DNA of 47,016 nt. Origin: a virus. The notes under the pieces are model-generated. The model was not told where the DNA came from, did not search any database, and saw nothing but the letters and a program-made list of their open reading frames with translations. The translations under genes were made by a program, and so were the position numbers. Location of the stretch: the IMG/VR virus record IMGVR_UViG_3300036715_000269, positions 1 to 47,016 of that record. One strand, given 5' to 3'. Positions within the stretch are counted from its first letter, which is position 1, and each line of letters opens with the position of its first letter. Of this stretch, positions 39,885 through 46,996 are shown piece after piece.

Positions 39885-40344
39885 GCGCAAGACTTACACA
39901 GCGCAATCCACCGTCGGAGAACTGTCCATTGACGGGAAGTTCCAATGCTACACGCTCGAAGACGTGGTGCGCCAAGACGGTGTCAAGGTGTATGGCAAGA
40001 CCGCGATCCCCTCGGGCGCTTACGACGTAACCGTAACCATGAGCCCCAAGTTCGGAAAGCTGATGCCGCTGGTCAATGACGTCCCGAATTATGCAGGGGT
40101 ACGCATTCACCCAGGTAACGACGCCGAAGATACGGAAGGTTGCATCCTGGTGGGCAACACCGTCGCGGAAAACTTCATTGGTGAGTCCCGTGCAGCGTTC
40201 GCGGAGCTGTACCCGCTGATCCTGGACGCCAAGCATAAGGGTGAAACCGTTACCCTCGTGATCCACGACAACATTCCGGCAGCAGACCAGCTCGCAGAGG
40301 CAACACCTGCCAAGCCCTGGGCAGGCAAAGAGAAGAAGGCTTAA
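39868..40344 (+). CDS. DUF5675-like protein, possible murein-acting enzyme
   Basis: 158 aa. The core GVRIHPGNDAEDTEGCILVG resembles the active site of L,D-transpeptidase-like folds (His, then TxGC), and TAIPSGAYDVTV fits DUF5675. AAGGAG lies 7 bases before the ATG at 39868. It sits within the lysis genes, so cell-wall hydrolysis or remodelling is plausible; activity is unproven for the family as far as I know. Confidence 0.68.
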   Translation: MRLVLERKTYTAQSTVGELSIDGKFQCYTLEDVVRQDGVKVYGKTAIPSGAYDVTVTMSPKFGKLMPLVNDVPNYAGVRIHPGNDAEDTEGCILVGNTVAENFIGESRAAFAELYPLILDAKHKGETVTLVIHDNIPAADQLAEATPAKPWAGKEKKA

Positions 40345-40346
40345 CC

Positions 40347-40715
40347 ATGTTCGGTCAATTGAAAGCATACCTGTGGCAGGCCCTGTGCGTGGCGCTAGGG
40401 GCCGCGCTGCTGTACTCGGGGTGGCACTGGTACGGAGCGCACCACGATCTCGGCCTGTGCCGGCAGCAGTTGGCCCAAGAGCAGCTTACCAGCGAGCGCC
40501 TCCGTGGTGAAATCACCGTGCAGAGCGCAAAGGTGGAGGCTTTGGGCAAAGAACAGGTCGAACGCGATAAGCGACTGACCCTTGCCTTGCAGCTTGCTAG
40601 TTCGAAGAGCAAGACGGCTGACGCTGCCCTGAAGCGTGCGGAAGGTGCTAAGGCGCAGACATGCGCGGAGGCGATGCCTGTGGTCAACGATATCTTAAAG
40701 GGGTTACAACCATGA
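40347..40715 (+). CDS. Inner-membrane spanin (Rz-like)
   Basis: 122 aa. One N-terminal membrane segment (about 9-27) followed by a long periplasmic helix with heptads (QQLAQEQLTSERLRGEITVQ), the i-spanin layout. It pairs with the lipoprotein at 41055-41312 to fuse inner and outer membranes at lysis. Unusually, a secreted nuclease gene separates the two. Confidence 0.8.
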   Translation: MFGQLKAYLWQALCVALGAALLYSGWHWYGAHHDLGLCRQQLAQEQLTSERLRGEITVQSAKVEALGKEQVERDKRLTLALQLASSKSKTADAALKRAEGAKAQTCAEAMPVVNDILKGLQP

Positions 40716-41053
40716 AGCTGACTTTCGCTGGAAAATTCTGGCTCACCTATGTCCTCGCGCTGGTGCTGTGTGCAGTTGCATTCAGTTCGCACGCTGCCAC
40801 CTGTGACATCAAACGAGACAAGAACGGTCGCATCTATCGCAGTGCGTCCGCTGTGGTGCATTTCAAGAAGGCGCACCCTTGCCCCGCTAACGGTACGACG
40901 AAGGGAGCCTGTCCAGGCTATGTCGTTGACCACATTGTTCCGCTGTGCGCCTGTGGGCAGGATGCACCCGCCAACATGCAATGGCAGGACTTGAAAACCA
41001 GCAAGGCCAAGGACGTGCTCGAGCGGAAGCAGTGCGGCGGGAAAGGGGACTGA
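40712..41053 (+). CDS. Secreted HNH endonuclease
   Basis: 113 aa from ATG 40712 (ATGA overlap with the spanin). A signal peptide (LTYVLALVLCAVAFSSHA, cleavage after SHA) precedes a mature ~85-aa domain with VDHIVPLCACG, NMQWQDLKTSKAKD and four to six cysteines. The DHIVPL-x(n)-N-x(n)-K order is an HNH nuclease. It would be exported to the periplasm, where disulfides can form. Perhaps it digests DNA at lysis or blocks incoming DNA. Confidence 0.82.
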   Translation: MKLTFAGKFWLTYVLALVLCAVAFSSHAATCDIKRDKNGRIYRSASAVVHFKKAHPCPANGTTKGACPGYVVDHIVPLCACGQDAPANMQWQDLKTSKAKDVLERKQCGGKGD

Positions 41054-41054
41054 C

Positions 41055-41312
41055 ATGCGAGCTCTTGTTCTACTCGCTGCACTGGTGCTCGCGGGATGCG
41101 CCAGCACTGCACCAGTCATCACCGAAGTCAAAGTCCCTGTCAGTGTGCCCTGTGTGAAACCCGAACAGATTCCACAGCGCCCGGACTACGAGACGCCCAA
41201 GCTCACCCCTGATGCTACCGACGGGAACAAGGTGCTCGCGCTTGCACGCGACTGGGCACGCTCCCGAGGGTACGAAGGCAAGCTGGAAGCTATTGTCTCG
41301 GAATGCCGTTGA
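41055..41312 (+). CDS. Outer-membrane lipoprotein spanin (Rz1-like)
   Basis: 85 aa. Lipoprotein signal with lipobox LAGC (Cys15), a Pro/Val-rich mature start (VPVSVPCVKPEQIPQRP) and a helical end (LARDWARSRGYEGKL). Fits o-spanins, though it is not nested in the Rz gene. Last rightward gene; its end overlaps the convergent minus-strand gene by 23 bases. Confidence 0.75.
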   Translation: MRALVLLAALVLAGCASTAPVITEVKVPVSVPCVKPEQIPQRPDYETPKLTPDATDGNKVLALARDWARSRGYEGKLEAIVSECR

Positions 41313-41481
41313 CGCAGGCCTGGCGGTAGTCCCCGCGATAGTCGGGCCACTTCCCGTGATACACAGCGTCGCAGTATTCCGCCTCCTGCCTCTGTGCTTC
41401 CTCCAGATCGCTTGTACCAGCAAAGCCCAGGGCCAGCAGAATGAACGCAAGCCCGAGGGCTGCTTTGACAGTGTTGCTCAT
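41290..41481 (-). CDS. Small single-pass membrane protein
   Basis: 63 aa. ATG 41481 is supported by ATGA overlap with the upstream gene. One hydrophobic segment (about 7-23), then a charged C-terminal part with CDAVYHGKWPDYRGDYRQAC. Unknown function. Its 3' end overlaps the spanin gene tail to tail. Confidence 0.6.
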   Translation of the reverse strand: MSNTVKAALGLAFILLALGFAGTSDLEEAQRQEAEYCDAVYHGKWPDYRGDYRQACVNGIPRQ

Positions 41482-41741
41482 GATAGGTATCCTTGATTGA
41501 TCAACCAGCCTTTGAAGGAATCGACGTTGCCCCAATGTACCTTCCCGCGATGCTGCCACTTGCCGGAGCTCGGGTAGTACATGACAGCGCCATACTGGCT
41601 GTCAATGCGGAACACGTTCTTTGACTGCTCCCGTGCAGGGATGCCCATCTGTTCCAGCTTCCCAATGTTCACCACTGCACGCGCTTCGCGCTTCGAGGAA
41701 GGCCGCGAGGGCGCGTTCATGTCGTCAGCCATATCGCCCAT
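41478..41741 (-). CDS. Unknown 87-aa protein
   Basis: SD AAAGG precedes ATG 41741. The C-terminal ~50 residues (NVFRIDSQYGAVMYYPSSGK, then WGNVDSFKGWLINQG) look like a compact alpha/beta fold seen in small phage proteins. No function assigned. Confidence 0.7.
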   Translation of the reverse strand: MGDMADDMNAPSRPSSKREARAVVNIGKLEQMGIPAREQSKNVFRIDSQYGAVMYYPSSGKWQHRGKVHWGNVDSFKGWLINQGYLS

Positions 41742-41752
41742 TTTGTTTCCTT

Positions 41753-42463
41753 TCAGTTGAGCCGTTTGAAGTCTTTACCACTGGATGTCACTTGCTGGTT
41801 CAACGACACGGTCTTGCCGTAGTCGCGTCCGTCGTGGAACGCACCAGCCCGCAGAGAGTTGTCAGCGCGGGACTTTGATGTGGTCAATGCTAGGCCTGCC
41901 TGCTCTAGCCACTTGTCATTTGCAGCAGCTTCGCGCTTATGCACGCCCACCAGCACGAGGGCAGTTCCCGGAGTGCTTTCTGTGTCCTGCTGAAGCATCT
42001 GTTCAACACGCTTGCGGACGCTATCCACTGTCCCGACGCAGAAACTGCGACCGTGCGGGCTGGTGGGCGACTTGTAACGTGCAGTCGCTTCGCGCTTGAC
42101 AGACTTGATCAGGTACTCGCTCATATAGCGGGCGGTGATCACATTGCTTTGTCGACCGACAAAACAATGCTTGTCCTTACCGCTTGTTCCGGTGGAGCTG
42201 TAGAAGTATTTGCAGAAGAACAGCTTGGCGACCGCATGGGCAAGACTGCGAGCCCACTTGTCCGCACTGATAACGATGTCTTGGCGCTCGCGCACCTCGT
42301 TAGACTGGTCGCCTGGCAGGTCGCTGATGGACAGGTTATGCTTCGCCAGCAGGTTGTAAGCCATGCGGAGTGCAGTCTCGCGCTCACCTTCGGTTGCTGC
42401 TGAGTCATTGCCCAGGGCAATCATCTTCTTGATACGCTCCAGAACCTTGTCTTCTACTGTCAT
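41753..42463 (-). CDS. DUF2786 domain protein
   Basis: 236 aa. The N-terminus (VLERIKKMIALGNDSAATEGERETALRMAYNLLAKHNLS, residues ~7-45) is the DUF2786 helical domain; the rest is a basic alpha/beta region with HCFVGRQSNVITARYMSEYL. Common in phages and bacteria, function unknown. It is first in its transcription unit, behind a promoter with a long inverted repeat. AGGAG lies 7 bases before ATG. Confidence 0.82.
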   Translation of the reverse strand: MTVEDKVLERIKKMIALGNDSAATEGERETALRMAYNLLAKHNLSISDLPGDQSNEVRERQDIVISADKWARSLAHAVAKLFFCKYFYSSTGTSGKDKHCFVGRQSNVITARYMSEYLIKSVKREATARYKSPTSPHGRSFCVGTVDSVRKRVEQMLQQDTESTPGTALVLVGVHKREAAANDKWLEQAGLALTTSKSRADNSLRAGAFHDGRDYGKTVSLNQQVTSSGKDFKRLN

Positions 42464-42495
42464 TTCGTTCTCCTAAGTGCGGTTAATATGTGTGC

Positions 42496-42523
42496 AGTAT
42501 AGCAGAACAGTTCGACTCGGCAA
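42496..42523 (-). promoter_or_regulatory. Promoter of the DUF2786 gene
   Basis: Minus strand TTGCCG-16-TATACT (-35 at 42518-42523, -10 at 42496-42501). One arm of a 14-bp inverted repeat fills the spacer. Confidence 0.6.
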
Positions 42524-42548
42524 GAATTATTTTTGAGTCGAACTGTTC
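42505..42548. repeat. 14-bp perfect inverted repeat (operator or terminator)
   Basis: GAACAGTTCGACTC (42505-42518) and its exact complement (42535-42548), separated by 16 AT-rich bases. Each arm contains the small palindrome GAAC-A-GTTC. Centres are 30 bp apart, about three helical turns. One arm overlaps the promoter spacer, as an operator would. There is no T-tract after it, so terminator function is less likely. Confidence 0.7.
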
Positions 42549-42555
42549 ATGCTGG

Positions 42556-42999
42556 TTACGCTGCCAACCGACGCTCGGGATGGTGACGACTCTCGTTCCG
42601 CTTTGCCACCTTCGCCTTGGCGGTGCGGCGCTCGACAGAACGGTGCTCCACCACTACCGCGCCCAGCTTGTTGAACTTGCGCCACTGGTAGTATTCAATC
42701 CGAGCATTGTTTGCGTTCCACCCTTGCTTCTCAGCAAGCGCCAACACGTATTGCAGCGTAGGCAGCTCGCCACCTTTGGCCAATACCTTATCAAGGGCAC
42801 TCCACACAGCGTCGCACCTGCCGCCCGCTTTGGGCCTGCGGACACCGTTTTGTACAGCGCGATCAGTTTCCGGGGCAGGTACTGCTGCACCAGCCAGGAG
42901 TGCATGGACTGCATCATGCACAGCAGCGGGAAGGGCTTCGGCTACTTTTTTGACGACAGCAGCTTCGAGAGCGGTTTCGTTGATCTGTTGGGTCTTCAT
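42556..42999 (-). CDS. NGVRRP-domain protein
   Basis: 147 aa from ATG 42999, chosen because AAAGGAG lies 6 bases upstream, while for the ATG at 43005 it would touch. Helical N-terminus (LEAAVVKKVAEALPAAV), then the shared domain at about 50-108: NGVRRPKAGGRCDAVW, GWNANNARIEYYQWRKFNKLG, and a basic C-terminal tail. Like its relatives at 3744 and 5254 it is unrecognised. It has its own promoter with an inverted repeat at the start site. Confidence 0.78.
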   Translation of the reverse strand: MKTQQINETALEAAVVKKVAEALPAAVHDAVHALLAGAAVPAPETDRAVQNGVRRPKAGGRCDAVWSALDKVLAKGGELPTLQYVLALAEKQGWNANNARIEYYQWRKFNKLGAVVVEHRSVERRTAKAKVAKRNESRHHPERRLAA

Positions 43000-43010
43000 G
43001 ATCATCTCCT

Positions 43011-43053
43011 TTGCAGGGTCATGGGAGCGTTATTGCTACCCATGACCCTGTAA
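43011..43053. repeat. Inverted repeat at the start site of the 42556-42999 gene
   Basis: CAGGGTCATGGG (43014-43025) and CCCATGACCCTG (43039-43050) are perfect 12-bp arms; three further pairs, one a wobble, extend the stem to 43011-43053. The loop is 13 nt. It begins at the -10 box of the promoter on the minus strand and lies directly before the ribosome-binding site, so it may be an operator or a translational hairpin. Confidence 0.7.
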
Positions 43054-43080
43054 TATAAGTGACGTTCGTTAGGTATGCAA
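43052..43080 (-). promoter_or_regulatory. Promoter of the NGVRRP-domain gene
   Basis: Minus strand TTGCAT-17-TATATT (-35 at 43075-43080, -10 at 43052-43057), in the gap after the polymerase gene. Confidence 0.6.
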
Positions 43081-43119
43081 TACCATATTCATGTATTCGT
43101 GTGAGGGAAGTTTGCGATC

Positions 43120-45120
43120 TTATGTAGGGGTAGGCTTACACGCATATCCGATGTCTTCCAGCATACGGTTGGCCTCTCGCTCATACCAGTCATAATCAAT
43201 GTCTTGGGGAAACACCTTGGGCAAGTCCATCAGAGGCACTGCACCCTCGGAACGGGGCACCTTGTTCCCGCTGTCCGCATACACAATTTCACCCTCTTCG
43301 CCTGCTTTGTAGTACCAGCGAATGGACTTGCCCAGGAACGTGCCATCCTTCACCGCGCCACCCTTGACAGTACGCACGGACACGAACTTACGAATGTCCG
43401 TGCAGCCGCGAATCGTCCGGTGCAGTGGTGCGCCTTTGGTAAGCAGTGCAATAACTGCATCTACACATATCTGGTTCGTCGGGTTCTTGTGAAGCTGGTC
43501 GGAGGGCTTCTCTGGACTAGCATAGGCGCCTTTCGTCTTAACCTTGCCGTCGGGCTTCACTGCGATGTAGTTATTCACGTCACGGGAATAGACTGCCGTG
43601 TAGGTTGTTTCCTCAGTCTCGAACGCTGTGTCAATTTCCCACTGCTTGATCACTGCTTCCATTTCAGCGTGACGCACCTTGGGGCACTTGATCACGATGC
43701 CGTCTGTGTTTGCGCTGACCACATTGATTCCACGTATCTCTAGGCGCTCAATCAGCATAAGCAGCGACAGCTGACCCGTCACCGTTACCTGAATCAGCAG
43801 GTCAGGGGAGTACAGGACAGACCACTTGCTTCCGAGCTTGCCGAAGGAACCGTTAATCGTGATCTTCAAGGAGTCAGCGACGACCTTGTTGCCTGACCGC
43901 TTGGCGTCCAGACGCTTGTTCACAAGCTGCTGATAGACGCGAAGGAAGTTTGTGCTGAGGTGATGCGGGTACAGGCCCAAGTTCAAAATGATTGCAGGGT
44001 AGTAAGAGGTCACGTCACGGTCAACGATGATAGTGTGGTCATCCGCTCTGTGTGCTGTGCATTGCTCGGAGCTATGCAGCCCACCAATTCCCATTCGATA
44101 CACGCCACCAGCGATCTGAAGTTTGAGCTCTTTCAGCTCCGCAGGCATACCAATGTTCCCATCCTCGCTCACAATGAAGTCTGCACGGCGCACAATGTCC
44201 AGCGCCCAATTCATAAGCGGTGATTCGTACTTAATGAACGCGGGCACCCTGTAACGGTAGCGCGTCCCAGGCTCGATCGTTGGGCGCTGCACCCTGCACC
44301 CGTTCAGCTTTTCGATCTCCTGCGCAATGACCGACTCAGCAATCTGTGCATCGGACTTGGAACGCAGATCAACCCCGTATTCGTTGCTGAGGGTTTCGCG
44401 GAGCGAAATCTGTTCCTTCAAGGACTCATGTAGAATAGCGGTGTTCGTCAAGTCATTCACGCAATACCAGCGAACGATCGCAATCTGGTCTTCGGTGAGC
44501 AGTACCTCGGGATGGAACGGTAAGTCCTGCATCCGTGGTGCGTGCAAGCGTCCGCCGTAGATCTTCAAGCTGGCCCGCAGTGGTGCCACCTCAATCAGAT
44601 CGATGTGGTCTGGTCGGATGCTCTTTACTTTGAACCCGCGAAGCACGTCCGAGGGGCGCGTTCCATTCACAATGATGTCGTTCGTTGCTTGCTTGAGCTG
44701 GGCGCAATTCTTACCAGCCAGCGCAAGCGCCAGAATTGGTAAGTCATAGCCCCAGCTATTGAACCCCACGAGGCAGAAGTTATTCACAATCCATTGCAGC
44801 TTGTTCGCATCGAAATCACTTGTTCGCGTGCGCTCAAAGTAGATCACCTTCCCTGTCACAAGGGAAGTGAAAGCGATCAGGAAATAATTGACATAACACT
44901 CGATGTCGAATATGAACCGTTCGCGACGTGCAGCAGCTATCGGCAGCTCCCAATCCTCGAACATCGCCACGCGGAACGCTCGTGCTTCTTCCAGGCCGGG
45001 CAGGTAGTCTGGGCTCTCCCAAGTGCGGGCAGGTGGTGTCCTCTTGGGCTTCTCCAGCTTAGGAGGTTTCGGGGGCGGTGTATCGTCCCAGAAGAACCCC
45101 GCCATGTCTGCTCTTGCCAT
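43120..45120 (-). CDS. Family B DNA polymerase with 3'-5' exonuclease
   Basis: 666 aa, short for the family. Exonuclease: FDIECY (71-76), FNSWGYDLPIL, and WYCVNDL. Polymerase: motif A DVTSYYPAIILN near 370, motif B KITINGSFGKLGS near 425, motif C ANTDGIVI near 475 (NTDG instead of the usual DTDS). The N-terminal ~40 residues are Pro/Lys-rich. It replicates the phage genome. Its ATG shares a base with the clamp-like gene's stop (TAATG), and both follow dpdA in the same unit. The NTDG variant occurs in other phage polymerases and should be active. Confidence 0.92.
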   Translation of the reverse strand: MARADMAGFFWDDTPPPKPPKLEKPKRTPPARTWESPDYLPGLEEARAFRVAMFEDWELPIAAARRERFIFDIECYVNYFLIAFTSLVTGKVIYFERTRTSDFDANKLQWIVNNFCLVGFNSWGYDLPILALALAGKNCAQLKQATNDIIVNGTRPSDVLRGFKVKSIRPDHIDLIEVAPLRASLKIYGGRLHAPRMQDLPFHPEVLLTEDQIAIVRWYCVNDLTNTAILHESLKEQISLRETLSNEYGVDLRSKSDAQIAESVIAQEIEKLNGCRVQRPTIEPGTRYRYRVPAFIKYESPLMNWALDIVRRADFIVSEDGNIGMPAELKELKLQIAGGVYRMGIGGLHSSEQCTAHRADDHTIIVDRDVTSYYPAIILNLGLYPHHLSTNFLRVYQQLVNKRLDAKRSGNKVVADSLKITINGSFGKLGSKWSVLYSPDLLIQVTVTGQLSLLMLIERLEIRGINVVSANTDGIVIKCPKVRHAEMEAVIKQWEIDTAFETEETTYTAVYSRDVNNYIAVKPDGKVKTKGAYASPEKPSDQLHKNPTNQICVDAVIALLTKGAPLHRTIRGCTDIRKFVSVRTVKGGAVKDGTFLGKSIRWYYKAGEEGEIVYADSGNKVPRSEGAVPLMDLPKVFPQDIDYDWYEREANRMLEDIGYACKPTPT

Positions 45121-46073
45121 TACTGCCTCATCCCGATAATTGCGCCACGTATTCTGTCACCGAAGAACATGCACGGATTAGGATAGCATGACCAGTCAAC
45201 GGACGTCGCTGTGCCTTGCAGTAGGTTCAGCATCTCAATCTGATAGACGCCACTGTGGTGAAACCCGTCAATCTCGTAGCCCGCACCTTCGGTCTCTTCG
45301 TCATGGGTGCATACACGCCCACCCTTGAACAACACTCTACCCATCTTGTCAACGAAGGGCCTGATTGTCTTAAGACCTTCAAAAAGTCGCGGGTCAATTG
45401 GGGTGGGGTTGCTTTCACGGTTCAGCACTTTGGTGAGGTCGGGCCACTTGGTTTCGAATAGCTGTGTCCGGATCCACCTGTTCCCGCTGTAATGGAACGT
45501 AATCGCATTGTCGGTCATCTGTGCATACTGCGGAGCTTCGTTAATGCGGAGCATCTCTTTGATCGCTGCACGGGGTACGTTGAGCGGCTTTGGAAAGGTA
45601 GCGCCTGTCCAGTATTCAACGAGGACGATATTGTTCGTTGCGAATGCTGACTGGCCCAGCAGCAGGACACCGTTCGACCATGGGCGCGAAGCATCGTCCC
45701 CGATAAAGGGTGCAACGGTTTTCAGGGCGCGGAGCATTGCTTCACCTTCGATAGCCACATGCTCTCCCTCGGGCATGACGTGCGGCGTGTCACCCTCAAC
45801 GCAATCAACAAAGGCCTTGAACTTACCGCTCTTCACAGACAGGCGCCCCGCTGGTGTAAGCGACAGGGTCACCGTCTCATTACAGTTCGCGATCGCCTTG
45901 ACAAGAGACTCAGCTTTGGGCTTGCACGCAATGTCAAAGGGGATAGGGCTGCACAGCGCGAGCATCCCGTTATAACCGCGGACAGTTCCGTTCTCGATAA
46001 CGAAGTGCGTCAGTGCAGGTAAAAAGTCTTTCTTGGCGACAGCGCCTTGAACAAACTTGAGGGATGTAAGCAT
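45120..46073 (-). CDS. Sliding-clamp-like (DnaN-fold) protein
   Basis: 317 aa. Spaced features follow a beta-clamp: SLKFVQGAVAKKDFLPALTHFV at the start, WIRTQLFETKWPD where clamps have the loop before the third domain, and the end CMFFGDRIRGAIIGMRQ matching the terminal 'MPMRL' strand. Length is a little under bacterial clamps (~365). It would tether the coupled polymerase. Similarity is visible but not strong, so structure prediction should confirm it. Confidence 0.6.
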   Translation of the reverse strand: MLTSLKFVQGAVAKKDFLPALTHFVIENGTVRGYNGMLALCSPIPFDIACKPKAESLVKAIANCNETVTLSLTPAGRLSVKSGKFKAFVDCVEGDTPHVMPEGEHVAIEGEAMLRALKTVAPFIGDDASRPWSNGVLLLGQSAFATNNIVLVEYWTGATFPKPLNVPRAAIKEMLRINEAPQYAQMTDNAITFHYSGNRWIRTQLFETKWPDLTKVLNRESNPTPIDPRLFEGLKTIRPFVDKMGRVLFKGGRVCTHDEETEGAGYEIDGFHHSGVYQIEMLNLLQGTATSVDWSCYPNPCMFFGDRIRGAIIGMRQ

Positions 46074-46996
46074 TAGAAGAGCTCCTGGATATGTGCAGTC
46101 AATTGTTCATAGTTGTTCTTTGCGTTCATCATTGCATTCACAACACCGTAGGCCCATAAATTATACGCTGCACGCGATTCATAGACTTGAGATAATCGTT
46201 CGTATGTGAACCCCTGCGACTCCAGCGTCTGCAGAACGAAGTCCTGCTCGATGGGTGATAGTGTGGTTGCATGTTGCCCAGCGTCGTGCCTGGAGGGCGA
46301 CTTCTCGGATACGGACAGCGGGCCCCATTCAGGGGTCACAATGCTGCCGAATGCAGCAGACTGAATCCAGGAGGACGAGTCAACGCTGTACCACGGATAA
46401 CGCTCCATGATTGGAATCGCTGTGATACCGAATCCATGTACCTTGAGCCGCGGGCGACCGCTACCGTCCGTGAGGTACTTGTCCCACATACGGTCGAGCC
46501 AGATGCAAAGCTGCTTCGTGGAGCTGCCCACCATACCGCCGAGCGTGATATATTCGTAGTTCTTGACGTAGTGCTCAAGGTAGCGTTCATCCTCACCAGC
46601 GTGGAAGCAGGGGAGAGGCTTTGCTCCGAGCTGCTCCATTGCGAGCTGGTTCTGGTACGTCTTGAGCGGGTCACCAATACCGTCAAGCACGGACGCCATC
46701 ACGACACCGTCTTCGACCCTCCAGAGGTCCATGTTCCGCTTGATATAATCGCAGTACGTGGGCAGGTCAATTTCAACGCCCAAGGTGTATGCAGAGAACG
46801 CTCCCGAGTCCAGGAACACGCTTGCATTGTCTGCTCGCATCTGGTCGATATAACGCTGTGAGCCGATGTAGTGGTACGACTCCAGGATGTGCGGAATGTT
46901 GTGAACGATCTCGCGCTCGCGCTCGTTGAGCTTCAGATAACGGTTCTGCCCGCGCATATACGAGTTCGTATAGACAGCAGCCATGAAGATATTCAA
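46073..46996 (-). CDS. dpdA: DNA guanine-transglycosylase DpdA (TGT-like)
   Basis: 307 aa. FLDSGAFSAY (61-70), then VMASVLDGIGD and YITLGGMVGSS, are the TIM-barrel motifs of phage DpdA enzymes, relatives of tRNA-guanine transglycosylase; the acidic residue of FLDSG would be in the active site. The CxCxxC zinc motif of tRNA enzymes is not visible, as expected for short phage forms. It would exchange guanine in DNA for preQ0. TTG 46996 is the start: GGAGGT lies 6 bases upstream, whereas the next ATG (46984) is too far. The TAA shares a base with the clamp ATG. Confidence 0.85.
   Translation of the reverse strand: MNIFMAAVYTNSYMRGQNRYLKLNEREREIVHNIPHILESYHYIGSQRYIDQMRADNASVFLDSGAFSAYTLGVEIDLPTYCDYIKRNMDLWRVEDGVVMASVLDGIGDPLKTYQNQLAMEQLGAKPLPCFHAGEDERYLEHYVKNYEYITLGGMVGSSTKQLCIWLDRMWDKYLTDGSGRPRLKVHGFGITAIPIMERYPWYSVDSSSWIQSAAFGSIVTPEWGPLSVSEKSPSRHDAGQHATTLSPIEQDFVLQTLESQGFTYERLSQVYESRAAYNLWAYGVVNAMMNAKNNYEQLTAHIQELF

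Noticed and set aside
609-42888. Frequent TGCACCAG / CTGGTGCA words
   Set aside because: Many copies exist on both strands, but they lie mostly in Ala-Pro or Leu-Val-Gln codon contexts and show no clear strand bias, so codon preference is enough to explain them.
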